The position numbers were made by a program, and so were the translations under genes. The notes below the pieces were generated by a model that was not told where the DNA came from, ran no database searches, and worked only from the letters and a program-made list of their open reading frames with translations. A stretch of DNA of 64,000 bases from assembly GCF_042677145.1 (NCBI RefSeq), contig NZ_JBHTIT010000001.1, positions 1,612,001-1,676,000 on the forward strand, read 5' to 3'. Each line of letters starts with the position of its first letter. The first letter of the stretch is position 1. Shown piece after piece: positions 32,658 through 41,400 of the stretch. This stretch comes from Perlucidibaca wandonensis (GTDB taxonomy: Bacteria; Pseudomonadota; Gammaproteobacteria; Pseudomonadales; Moraxellaceae).

Positions 32658-34454
32658 ATGGCCTTGCTTTCTCTGCGTGATGTATCCATTGCTTTTGGCG
32701 GCCCCGCGCTGCTATCAAAAGTGTCGTTTAGCCTTGAGCGTGGCGAGCGTGTCTGCGTTATTGGCCGCAATGGCGAGGGTAAATCGACCCTGCTAAAAAT
32801 CATTGCCGGCGAATTGATAGCCGACACCGGCGAAGTCATGCGCACACAAGGTGCTCGCGTCGCGTCATTGCGCCAAGAGGTGCCACAGGGCTGGACCGGA
32901 ACGGTTGAGGACATTATTGCCGGCGGCTTTGATGATCTGCCCGATAGCGATGCCGCTTTGGAGGACTGGGAAATCCAGATCCGCATCAACAAGATCACTA
33001 CGCGCTTAAGCCTCGACCCATACGCAGACTTCAATTCGCTTTCTGGTGGTCGTAAGCGCCGCGTTTTGCTCGCACGTGCATTGGTTACCGAGCCCGACAT
33101 CTTGCTGCTCGATGAGCCCACCAACCACCTCGACGTACGCTCGATCACTTGGATCGAAGATTTCCTTTTAGGCTGGAATGGCACGCTGTTGTTCATCAGT
33201 CACGATCGTCGCTTCTTAGGCAATTTAGCGACTCGCTTGGTCGAAGTCGATCGTGGCCAACTGCGCAGCTACCCCGGCAATTACGAAGCCTATTTAGAAC
33301 GCAAAGCTGAGCAGCTAAGCGCCGAAGGCCATCAAAACGCGGTGTTTGATAAAAAGCTCGCGCAAGAAGAAGTCTGGATACGCCAAGGCATTAAAGCCCG
33401 CCGTACCCGTAACGAAGGCCGCGTGCGTGACTTAGAACAACTACGCCGTGAGCGCGCTGAGCGCCGTAATCGCCAAGGTAACGCGCGCTTGGTAATGGCC
33501 GAAGCCGAACGTTCAGGCAAGCTTGTACTAACGGCAGAGAGCTTAAGCCTGAGTCTCGGTGGCCTCAACCTCGTTCAAGATTTCTCTACAGTCATTATGC
33601 GTGGCGATAAAATTGGCCTAATCGGCGATAACGGCGTCGGCAAAACCACGCTAATTCGTATGCTGCTAGATGACCTCGAGCCCGACGCTGGCAAAATCAC
33701 TCACGGCACTCAGCTGTCCGTGAACTATTTTGACCAGCTCCGTAGCGCCCTCGACCTTGAGGCCACCGTGGTTGATAACGTTGGGCAAGGTTCGGATTAC
33801 ATAGAGATTAATGGTCAGCGCAAACACATCCTGGGCTATCTACAAGACTTCCTATTCTCACCTCAACGCGCCCGTACGCCAGTGAAAGCGCTGTCGGGTG
33901 GCGAGCGTAATCGCTTGCTGCTGGCCAAACTATTCACGCGGCCAAGCAACGTGCTCATCCTCGACGAACCTACCAACGACCTCGATGTTGAAACATTGGA
34001 GCTGCTTGAGGAGCTGCTGGTTAGCTATCCAGGCACCTTACTGCTGATTAGCCACGATCGAGCCTTTTTAGACGCGGTTGTAACGAGCACATGGGTATTT
34101 GAAGGCGAAGGTCAGATCAATGAATACGTCGGCGGTTATGCTGATTGGTTGCGCCAACGTCCAGAGCCCATTAGCACGGTGAGCGAAGTGCCTACGGCGA
34201 AAGCCGCGGCCACTTCTGCGAAGCCAGCCAAGCGCAAGCTCAGCTTTAAAGAGCAGCGCGAACTCGATGCTATTCCTGGGAAAATCGATGCCTTGGAAGC
34301 TGAGCAGGCCGAGCTACAAGCGGCACTTGCCGATGGCCAACTCTTTGTTAGCGATCTCGAAAAAGCCACCGCGATGGCTCAGCGCCTGCCATTAATTGAT
34401 GATGAGTTATTGGTGTTGCTGTCACGCTGGGAAGAGTTTGGCGGCGAGGCTTAA
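32658..34454 (+). CDS. uup: ABC-F ATPase Uup
   Basis: A 598-residue soluble protein with two ABC domains and no membrane part. Domain 1 has Walker A GRNGEGKST, signature LSGGRKRRV and DEPTNHLD; domain 2 has GDNGVGKTT, LSGGERNRLL and DEPTNDLD. Between them is the interdomain linker with many Arg and Glu residues that reaches the ribosomal P-site region in ABC-F proteins. The C terminus is a coiled coil (LSFKEQRELDAIPGKIDALE) as in Uup. It is tied to ribosome function and to control of transposon excision in E. coli. It is single and divergent from slyX. Confidence 0.95.
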   Translation: MALLSLRDVSIAFGGPALLSKVSFSLERGERVCVIGRNGEGKSTLLKIIAGELIADTGEVMRTQGARVASLRQEVPQGWTGTVEDIIAGGFDDLPDSDAALEDWEIQIRINKITTRLSLDPYADFNSLSGGRKRRVLLARALVTEPDILLLDEPTNHLDVRSITWIEDFLLGWNGTLLFISHDRRFLGNLATRLVEVDRGQLRSYPGNYEAYLERKAEQLSAEGHQNAVFDKKLAQEEVWIRQGIKARRTRNEGRVRDLEQLRRERAERRNRQGNARLVMAEAERSGKLVLTAESLSLSLGGLNLVQDFSTVIMRGDKIGLIGDNGVGKTTLIRMLLDDLEPDAGKITHGTQLSVNYFDQLRSALDLEATVVDNVGQGSDYIEINGQRKHILGYLQDFLFSPQRARTPVKALSGGERNRLLLAKLFTRPSNVLILDEPTNDLDVETLELLEELLVSYPGTLLLISHDRAFLDAVVTSTWVFEGEGQINEYVGGYADWLRQRPEPISTVSEVPTAKAAATSAKPAKRKLSFKEQRELDAIPGKIDALEAEQAELQAALADGQLFVSDLEKATAMAQRLPLIDDELLVLLSRWEEFGGEA

Positions 34455-34479
34455 GGACAAAAAAGCAAAGTGTGTGCCT

Positions 34480-34507
34480 CAAAGCTTGACCAAGCGGTCA
34501 CGCTTTG
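34480..34507. promoter_or_regulatory. 28-bp imperfect palindrome ahead of the ADC-like gene
   Basis: The site pairs CAAAGC (34480-34485) with GCTTTG (34502-34507) and, inside it, TGACC (34487-34491) with GGTCA (34496-34500); 11 of 14 base pairs match. The right edge overlaps a possible -35 box (TTGGCA at 34505-34510) followed at 16 bp by TTAAAT. Such a position and size suit a TetR- or similar dimeric repressor. No regulator lies adjacent. Confidence 0.5.
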
Positions 34508-34543
34508 GCAGGCTGCGCGCATTAATTTAAATGAGCGCCTTAA

Positions 34544-35260
34544 ATGACAGCTTTAGCCTCACTCAATACACCTTCCTGCGACAATACCGATCTCCCTGAT
34601 GTGCTAGCACCAGCTCCTTGGACACTGACTGGCCAAGGCTATTTAATCGCGTTAAAAATGCCCGAAGATGTACTGGATAGCTGCACATTCACACCAAGCT
34701 CTTTACGTAAATCTCGCCGCAGCAAGCTTAGCCTTGCCATGCTCGTGAACTACGACAGTAGCCCAGTCGGTCCTTACCAAGAGCTGTTATTCATACCTGG
34801 AAGCTTTCAGTTTAACGATGCCCGTCGTGCCAGTATTAGTCGCATTTATGTATCGAGCCAAGCCTCAGTTACTAATGGAAGGAGCAACTGGGGTATCCCG
34901 AAGGATCGCTGCGACTTTGAGATCAACTTTAATGATAGCGGCACCGACTCTGCTCGTCTCACTGCCGATAATGGCGACATGATTGCCGAATTAGTTCTTA
35001 GTAGCATGGGCCCTAAACTGCCGCTTCCGACTAATCTCGTGCCAAAAGCTATTCGCACATTGTCGCAAGTTTGGGAAGGTCTTGAGTACACGCTAACACC
35101 GTCAACGACTGGCCATGGCAAATGGGCGAAGGTAATCGACTGGAAGTTTAACTCAGATTATTTTCCCGACTTAGCGAAAGGCCGCTGTATCGCTGCGATA
35201 AAAATCACTGACTTTACAATGATATTTCCAGAGCCTCGCATCCAAAGCTGGCGTGGTTGA
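34544..35260 (+). CDS. Acetoacetate decarboxylase-like protein
   Basis: A 238-residue protein resembling the acetoacetate decarboxylase superfamily. The family landmark is the segment NWGIPKDRCDF, whose Lys lines up with the Schiff-base lysine of the GxPK motif, and the upstream SSQASVTNGR piece is typical too. Many superfamily members are not decarboxylases, so the reaction is uncertain. No good ribosome-binding site precedes the ATG; the predicted promoter would give an almost leaderless mRNA. It is a single gene between uup and hemE. Confidence 0.7.
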   Translation: MTALASLNTPSCDNTDLPDVLAPAPWTLTGQGYLIALKMPEDVLDSCTFTPSSLRKSRRSKLSLAMLVNYDSSPVGPYQELLFIPGSFQFNDARRASISRIYVSSQASVTNGRSNWGIPKDRCDFEINFNDSGTDSARLTADNGDMIAELVLSSMGPKLPLPTNLVPKAIRTLSQVWEGLEYTLTPSTTGHGKWAKVIDWKFNSDYFPDLAKGRCIAAIKITDFTMIFPEPRIQSWRG

Positions 35261-35267
35261 GAGCGGC

Positions 35268-35301
35268 GTAGCTAGAGCTTAAATGACTAAACTCTAGCTA
35301 C
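35268..35301. terminator. Probable bidirectional terminator stem between ADC-like gene and hemE
   Basis: GTAGCTAGAG (35268-35277) and its exact complement (35292-35301) form a 10-bp stem with a 14-base loop, in the 50-bp gap between convergent genes. There is no clear T-run, so termination strength is uncertain. Confidence 0.5.
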
Positions 35302-35310
35302 CTTCGTCTC

Positions 35311-36411
35311 TTAGCGCGGCTGGTGGAATTTCCCCGAGCGCTGTACCACGGCCTCAATGAACGCACCGGCGTGCACCGGATCAACAAACTGTTCAATGCC
35401 ATGGCCTAGGTTGAAGATATGGCCGCTACCGGCGGTTTCACCGAGCTCAGGCGTCCAAGCATTGGCATAGCTAGTTAGCAGTTGCTCTACTTCTTGCTCG
35501 ATACGTGGCAGTGGCGCGTAGAGCATGGATGGATCCATATTGCCTTGCAGCGCAACACGATGGCCTACGCGAGCACGCGCCTCGCCTAAGTCGGTGGTCC
35601 AATCTAGGCCTAAGGCATCAGCACCAGTATCAGCCATCGCTTCCAGCCATTGCCCGCCGCCTTTGGTAAACAGCGTAATGGGCACACGACGCCCGTCGTT
35701 TTCACGGATCAAACCATCGATGATTTGCTGCATATAGCGCAATGAAAACTCGCGATAAGCACCATGTGAAAGCGCCCCGCCCCATGAGTCGAAAATCTGA
35801 ATCGCTTGCGCGCCGGCACGAATTTGCGCATTCAAATACAGTGTTACCGATTGCGCGAGTTTATCGAGCAGTGCGTGCAGCACTTCTGGGTTCGTCGCCA
35901 TCAAGGTTTTCGACTCGCGGAAATCGCGCGAGGAACCGCCTTGAATCATATACGTCGCTAATGTCCACGGACTGCCAGCAAAGCCAATCAGCGGCACTTG
36001 GCCTTTTAGCTCGCGACGAATCGTGCGCACCGCATCCATCACATAGCCTGTGTCTAACTCAGGGTCCGGGATAGGCAGCGCCGCGACATCGGCCATGGTG
36101 CGCACCGTACGTTGAAAGCGCGGGCCTTCGCCAGTTTCAAAATACAGACCCAAACCCATGGCATCGGGAATAGTCAGGATGTCGGAGAATAAAATCGCGG
36201 CATCAAGAGGAAAGCGACGCAGCGGCTGCATTGTGACTTCGCAGGCGAGCTCAGGGTTTTTCATTAGCTTCATGAAGTCGCCGGCTTGAGCGCGAGTAGC
36301 GCGATATTCAGGCAGATAGCGCCCGGCTTGGCGCATCATCCAAACCGGTGTGCGGTCGGTGCTCTGACGCAGCAAGGCGCGTAAGTAGCGGTCATTTTGC
36401 AACTCAGACAT
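35311..36411 (-). CDS. hemE: Uroporphyrinogen decarboxylase
   Basis: A 366-residue enzyme removing the four acetate carboxyl groups of uroporphyrinogen III to give coproporphyrinogen III in haem synthesis. It shows PVWMMRQAGRYLPEYR at the N terminus, with the Arg residues that bind substrate, and GFAGSPWTLATYMIQGG in the second signature. I place the start at 36411: a strong GGAGGAAA precedes it, and the family begins MSELQNDRYLRALL. It is next to gltDB in the same direction as in Pseudomonas, although an intervening lipoprotein gene on the other strand separates them. Confidence 0.98.
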   Translation of the reverse strand: MSELQNDRYLRALLRQSTDRTPVWMMRQAGRYLPEYRATRAQAGDFMKLMKNPELACEVTMQPLRRFPLDAAILFSDILTIPDAMGLGLYFETGEGPRFQRTVRTMADVAALPIPDPELDTGYVMDAVRTIRRELKGQVPLIGFAGSPWTLATYMIQGGSSRDFRESKTLMATNPEVLHALLDKLAQSVTLYLNAQIRAGAQAIQIFDSWGGALSHGAYREFSLRYMQQIIDGLIRENDGRRVPITLFTKGGGQWLEAMADTGADALGLDWTTDLGEARARVGHRVALQGNMDPSMLYAPLPRIEQEVEQLLTSYANAWTPELGETAGSGHIFNLGHGIEQFVDPVHAGAFIEAVVQRSGKFHQPR

Positions 36412-36469
36412 CGACACTTTCCTCCAATCAGTTTTGCGGTGCATTTGCTGTCTGCACCAAGGCCGGCGT

Positions 36470-36498
36470 ATTGTAGCAGCGAACGAGGGAGTACTCAG
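36470..36498 (-). promoter_or_regulatory. Candidate hemE promoter
   Basis: On the minus strand CTGAGT (36493-36498) and TACAAT (36470-36475) are separated by 17 bp, about 60 bp ahead of the hemE start. The -10 matches at five of six positions, the -35 is weak. Confidence 0.5.
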
Positions 36499-36500
36499 TC

Positions 36501-36875
36501 ATGACGCGACTTTTGCTGATATTGATAGCAATTACGATGGTTAGCGCCTGCGCCACTCGCGAGCGCTATGAGGCACGTATCGACACCTATGTCGGCAAAT
36601 CTATCAATGTGGTGATGGATGACTGGGGCTATCCCAGCGGTAGTTTCGAAGCCCCTAACGGTAATACGGTTTATACCTGGGATAAACAATCGAGCTATAC
36701 CAGCTCACCCAGCGTACAGACCGGGGTTTTTACCGGCAGCAGCAATGGTGGATTTTTTACTGGCCTCGGCTTTGGTAGCAACACGATAACTCGCCGCTGC
36801 CAAACCTATTTTGAAGTCAATAAGCAGAAAGTGATTCTACGCTGGCGCACTCAAGGTAATGACTGCCGAGAGTAA
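36501..36875 (+). CDS. Small lipoprotein of unknown function
   Basis: A 124-residue protein with a lipoprotein signal peptide (LLILIAITMVSAC, lipobox VSAC, Cys17). The mature part begins with RYEARIDTYVGKSINVVMDDWGYP, a short motif seen in small outer-membrane lipoproteins of the BamE/SmpA-like kind that have a start resembling VGxS...VxxxxGxP; the fold cannot be proven by eye. A serine/glycine-rich middle follows, and two more cysteines (RRCQTYF, NDCRE) could form a disulphide. It lies divergent from hemE and has a GAGGGAG ribosome-binding sequence. Confidence 0.75.
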   Translation: MTRLLLILIAITMVSACATRERYEARIDTYVGKSINVVMDDWGYPSGSFEAPNGNTVYTWDKQSSYTSSPSVQTGVFTGSSNGGFFTGLGFGSNTITRRCQTYFEVNKQKVILRWRTQGNDCRE

Positions 36876-36918
36876 CTCTTAGCTTTCATAGAGCGCGCCA
36901 CGACGTTTCTCGAGACAT

Positions 36919-36950
36919 AAAAAAGGCCAGCGTTGATGCTGGCCTTTTTT
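36919..36950. terminator. Bidirectional rho-independent terminator between the lipoprotein gene and gltD
   Basis: AAAAAAGGCCAGC (36919-36931) and its exact complement (36938-36950) form a stem with a 6-base loop and T-runs in both directions. It serves the convergent lipoprotein gene and gltBD. Confidence 0.93.
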
Positions 36951-36965
36951 ATCGGTCAGGATTAT

Positions 36966-38387
36966 TTAAACGTCTAGATAATCCATGATGCCTTCAGCTG
37001 CCTGGCGGCCTTCCCAAATCGCTGTCACCACCAAATCAGAACCACGTACCATATCGCCACCGGCAAACACTTTCGGGTTGCTGGTTTGGAACTTATAGGT
37101 AGCAACTTCTGGCGCAGTCACACGGCCTGAGCTATCGGTGTCGATGCTCGTGGTCGCGAACCAATCGGCCGGGCTAGGACGGAAACCAAAGGCCAGAACC
37201 ACGGCATCGGCTGGCAAAATTTGCTCTGAGCCTGGCACTGGTTCTGGGCTACGGCGGCCACGTGCATCAGGCTCGCCAAGCTGAGTTTCGACGACCTTCA
37301 CGCCAGTGACTTTATAGCCGTCGCCAACGATTTCCACTGGCTGACGGTTAAACATAAACTGCACACCCTCTTCGCGCGCATTACGAACTTCGCGGCGTGA
37401 GCCCGGCATGTTTTCTTCATCACGGCGATAAGCGCAAGTCACGCTCTCCGCACCCTGACGAATCGATGTACGGTTGCAGTCCATGGCCGTGTCACCACCA
37501 CCAAGCACCACCACTTTTTTACCGGACATATCGATGTAATCCGCAGGGTCTTTCTCGAAGCCGAGATTGCGATTTACGGTGGCGATAAGCAGGTCTAGCG
37601 CATCGTAAACACCGGGTAGCTCTTCGCCGGGAAAACCACCTTTCATATAGGTGTATGTGCCCATGCCCATGAAGACAGCGTCATACTCGCCTAGCAGCTC
37701 ATCGATGCTTATGTCTTTGCCGATTTCGGTGTTAAGGCGGAACTCAATGCCCATGTCGCTGAAAATTTCGCGACGTTGGCTCATCACCGTTTTTTCCATT
37801 TTGAACTCGGGGATGCCAAAGGTCAGCAAACCACCGATTTCTGGATTTTTATCAAACACCACTGCTTTCACACCGGCACGAGTCAACACGTCGGCACAGC
37901 CCAAGCCAGCAGGGCCGGCACCAATAATCGCCACTTTTTTACCCGTCGCGACTACGCCAGACAGATCTGGACGCCAGCCCATAGCAAACGCCGTATCGAC
38001 AATATACTTTTCAGTATTGCCGATAGTCACAGCGCCAAAACCATCGTTGAGGGTGCAAGCGCCTTCGCATAAACGATCCTGCGGGCAAACGCGGCCACAG
38101 ACTTCTGGCAGCGTATTGGTTTGGTGGCAAAGCTCTGCTGCCTCAAACAAACGCCCCTCAGAAACCAACTGCAACCAGTTAGGAATATAGTTGTGCACGG
38201 GGCACTTCCACTCGCAGTAGGGGTTGCCGCAACTTAAGCAGCGATGCGACTGGCCTTCCACTTCTGGCTTAGTAAATGGTTGATAAATCTCGATAAACTC
38301 CGCTCGGCGGACACCAAGAGCTTTCTTAGATGGGTCATGACGCGCCACATCCAAGAATTGAAAATCGTTATTTAGGCGCTCTGCCAT
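36966..38387 (-). CDS. gltD: Glutamate synthase small subunit (NADPH)
   Basis: A 473-residue flavoprotein. It takes electrons from NADPH and passes them through iron-sulphur centres to GltB. The N terminus has two cysteine clusters (CLSCGNPYCEWKCP and CGRVCPQDRLCEGAC); the FAD site is VAIIGAGPAGLGCADVL and the NADPH site VVVLGGGDTAMDCNR. The C-terminal FAD contact is KVFAGGDMVRGSDLVV. It follows gltB after 27 bases in the same direction, forming the gltBD operon. Confidence 0.98.
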   Translation of the reverse strand: MAERLNNDFQFLDVARHDPSKKALGVRRAEFIEIYQPFTKPEVEGQSHRCLSCGNPYCEWKCPVHNYIPNWLQLVSEGRLFEAAELCHQTNTLPEVCGRVCPQDRLCEGACTLNDGFGAVTIGNTEKYIVDTAFAMGWRPDLSGVVATGKKVAIIGAGPAGLGCADVLTRAGVKAVVFDKNPEIGGLLTFGIPEFKMEKTVMSQRREIFSDMGIEFRLNTEIGKDISIDELLGEYDAVFMGMGTYTYMKGGFPGEELPGVYDALDLLIATVNRNLGFEKDPADYIDMSGKKVVVLGGGDTAMDCNRTSIRQGAESVTCAYRRDEENMPGSRREVRNAREEGVQFMFNRQPVEIVGDGYKVTGVKVVETQLGEPDARGRRSPEPVPGSEQILPADAVVLAFGFRPSPADWFATTSIDTDSSGRVTAPEVATYKFQTSNPKVFAGGDMVRGSDLVVTAIWEGRQAAEGIMDYLDV

Positions 38388-38414
38388 GATCTTGCCTCTT
38401 ATTGCCGTTCGGGC

Positions 38415-41400
38415 TTACTGCGGATTAGACACGGTGCTTTTCAGCAGTTCTTTAATGTTGGCGGCTTTAGGTTTAACCAGCCAGAATTTGCGATGGTAAT
38501 CATCAAACTCCTCCAACACGACACGCCCCCAGTCACTATCAGTCGCTTTTACGTAATCACGCAATACCGACTTCAAGTGATGGCGATGTGGGCCCATAGG
38601 TTCGGTACTGATGCGATGAATCTCGATCAACTCATGATTGCAACGATCGAAGAAGTTATTCTCCAAGTCGAGCACATAGGCGAAGCCGCCAGTCATACCG
38701 GCACCAAAGTTCAAGCCTGTTGAGCCCAAAATAGTAACCAAACCACCAGTCATGTATTCGCAGCAATGATCGCCAGCGCCTTCAATGACTGCATGACACC
38801 CCGAGTTACGTACCGCGAATCGCTCGCCAGCAGTACCGGCAGCATAAAGTGTGCCGCCCGTTGCGCCATAGAGGCAGGTGTTGCCGATTATGGCCGTGTC
38901 TTGCGACTTAAATGCAGCGCCTTTCGAAGGACGAATCACCAACTGACCGCCAGCCATGCCTTTACCGACGTAATCGTTGGCATCACCTTCGAGGTGTAGG
39001 TTCAGGCCACCGGCATTCCAGACGCCAAAGCTCTGGCCGGCAGTACCAGTGAATTTCAATGTGATCGGTGCATCGCTCATGCCTTGATCGCCATGACGCA
39101 GTGCAATTTCACCCGATACTCGTGCGCCAATTGAGCGGTCACAGTTACCGATAGAGTAACTAAACTCACCACCTTTCTTGCCTTCAATCGCCGGCAGGAT
39201 CTCAGCCACAATCTTCTCAGCCAACACACCTTTATCGAATGGCTCGTTGCGCTTGTCTTGGCAGAACTGTGGTTTATCTGCAGATATGTGATCGTTTTTC
39301 AACAATGGCATCAGGTCTAGGCGCTTATGCTTTTCAGTCGTGCCGGGCAGACATTCAAGCAAGTCAGTACGACCAATTAGCTCGCTCAGTGAGGCTACAC
39401 CGAGCACGGCCAACCATTGGCGCGTCTCTTCTGCGATGAACTTGAAGAAGTTCATCAGCATTTCGGGCTCACCAATGAAGTGGTCCTGACGCAATTTATC
39501 TTGCTGAGTAGCAACACCAGTGGCGCAGTTATTCAAATGGCAAATACGCAGGTATTTACAGCCTAAAGCGATCATCGGTGTTGAGCCGAAACCAAAGCTT
39601 TCTGCACCTAAAATAGCCGCCTTCACCACATCGAGACCAGTTTTCAAGCCGCCATCGGTTTGCACGCGCACCTTGCCGCGCAGGTCATTAGCACGCAGCG
39701 CTTGTTGCGCTTCAGACAGACCTAACTCCCATGGCGAACCGGCGTGATGGATCGAGCTCAAGGGCGAAGCTGCAGTACCGCCGTCATAACCGGAAATAGT
39801 GATGAGGTCGGCGTAGGCCTTGGCAACACCAGCAGCAATGGTACCAACGCCAGGTTCAGACACGAGCTTGACCGACACTAATGCTCTTGGATTGACTTGC
39901 TTCAAGTCAAAAATAAGCTGCGACAAATCTTCGATCGAATAAATATCGTGATGCGGTGGTGGTGAAATCAGCGTTACACCAGGCACCGAATGGCGCAAAC
40001 GAGCGATCAGAGCATTGACCTTGCCGCCTGGCAACTGGCCACCCTCGCCCGGCTTAGCGCCTTGAGCAACTTTAATCTGCAGCACTTCAGCACTAGCTAA
40101 GTAAGCTGGCGTGACACCAAAACGACCCGATGCAACTTGCTTAATTTTCGAGTTTTTCAGTGTGCCATAGCGCACAGGATCTTCGCCGCCCTCACCGGAG
40201 TTAGAGCGACCGCCGAGAGTGTTCATGGCAATAGCAATCGACTCGTGAGCCTCAGGCGAGAGCGCGCCCAATGACATGCCTGCTGAGTCGAAGCGTCGCA
40301 GAATTGCTTCCAGCGGCTCGACTGTGTCAATCGCCAATGGTGTCGCAGCTTTTTTCAGCTGCAATAAATCACGCAGTGTCGTCACTGGGCGTAAGTTCAC
40401 CAAGTCGGCATAGGCCTGATAGTCGCTGTAAGCACCGGAGCGTACGGCCGTGTGTAGGCTATTGATCACGTCTGGATTAAAGGCGTGATACTCCTTGCCA
40501 TAAACAAACTTGAGCAAGCCACCTTGATCAATTTGCTTACGCGCACGCCATGCATCTGCACCAAGTAAACGCTGATCGACTTCCAGCTCAGCAAAGCCAG
40601 CGCCTTGAATGCGGCTTGGTACACCTTTGAAGCAAAGGTCGACCACTTCACGATTAAGACCAACCGCCTCAAAAAGCTGAGCGCCACGATAAGAGGCCAC
40701 TGTAGAAATACCCATTTTTGATAGGATTTTCAGTAGACCTTTATCGACGCCTTTGCGGAAATACGCTTGCGCCTCAAGTGGGTCGCCAAGGATTTCGCCG
40801 CTGCGAGCCATATCGGCAATGATGTCATAAGCCAAATAAGGGTAAATAGCGGTAGCACCAAAGCCTAATAAAACGGCGAAATGGTGTGCATCGCGCGCGA
40901 CAGCCGTTTCTACAATAAGGTTAGCGTCACAGCGCAAACCCACTTTTATTAAATAATGGTGAATAGCACCAGTTGCCATCAATGCGTTGATTGGCAAGTA
41001 GTTTTCACGAATATTTCGGTCACTTAAGACTAGCTGCGAACGACCAGCACTGACTGCAGCCTCAGCTTGTTTACAAACTCGTAGTATCGCCGCTTGCAAG
41101 CCTTCATCTTCGGCATAGTTTAAGTCGATAGCTTCCGACTCAAAGCCTGGCAGATCAACGCTTTGCAGCTGCTGGAACTTGCTATGCGAAAGTACAGGGC
41201 TGGAAACAATCGCGCGACGCGCATGCTCTGGCGTCTCTTCAAAGATATTCAGCTCTGGACCAAATGCTGTCTCCAAAGACATCACAATAGCTTCGCGCAA
41301 AGGATCAATTGGCGGGTTAGTGACCTGGGCAAACTGCTGGCGGAAATAATCCGCCAAGTGCCGCACGCGACCAGAGAGAACAGCCATTGGCGTGTCATCG

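Noticed and set aside
32633..33196. Minus-strand open frame of about 187 codons at the uup start
   Set aside because: Antisense to the first ABC domain of uup; Ser/Arg/Pro-rich without any motif.
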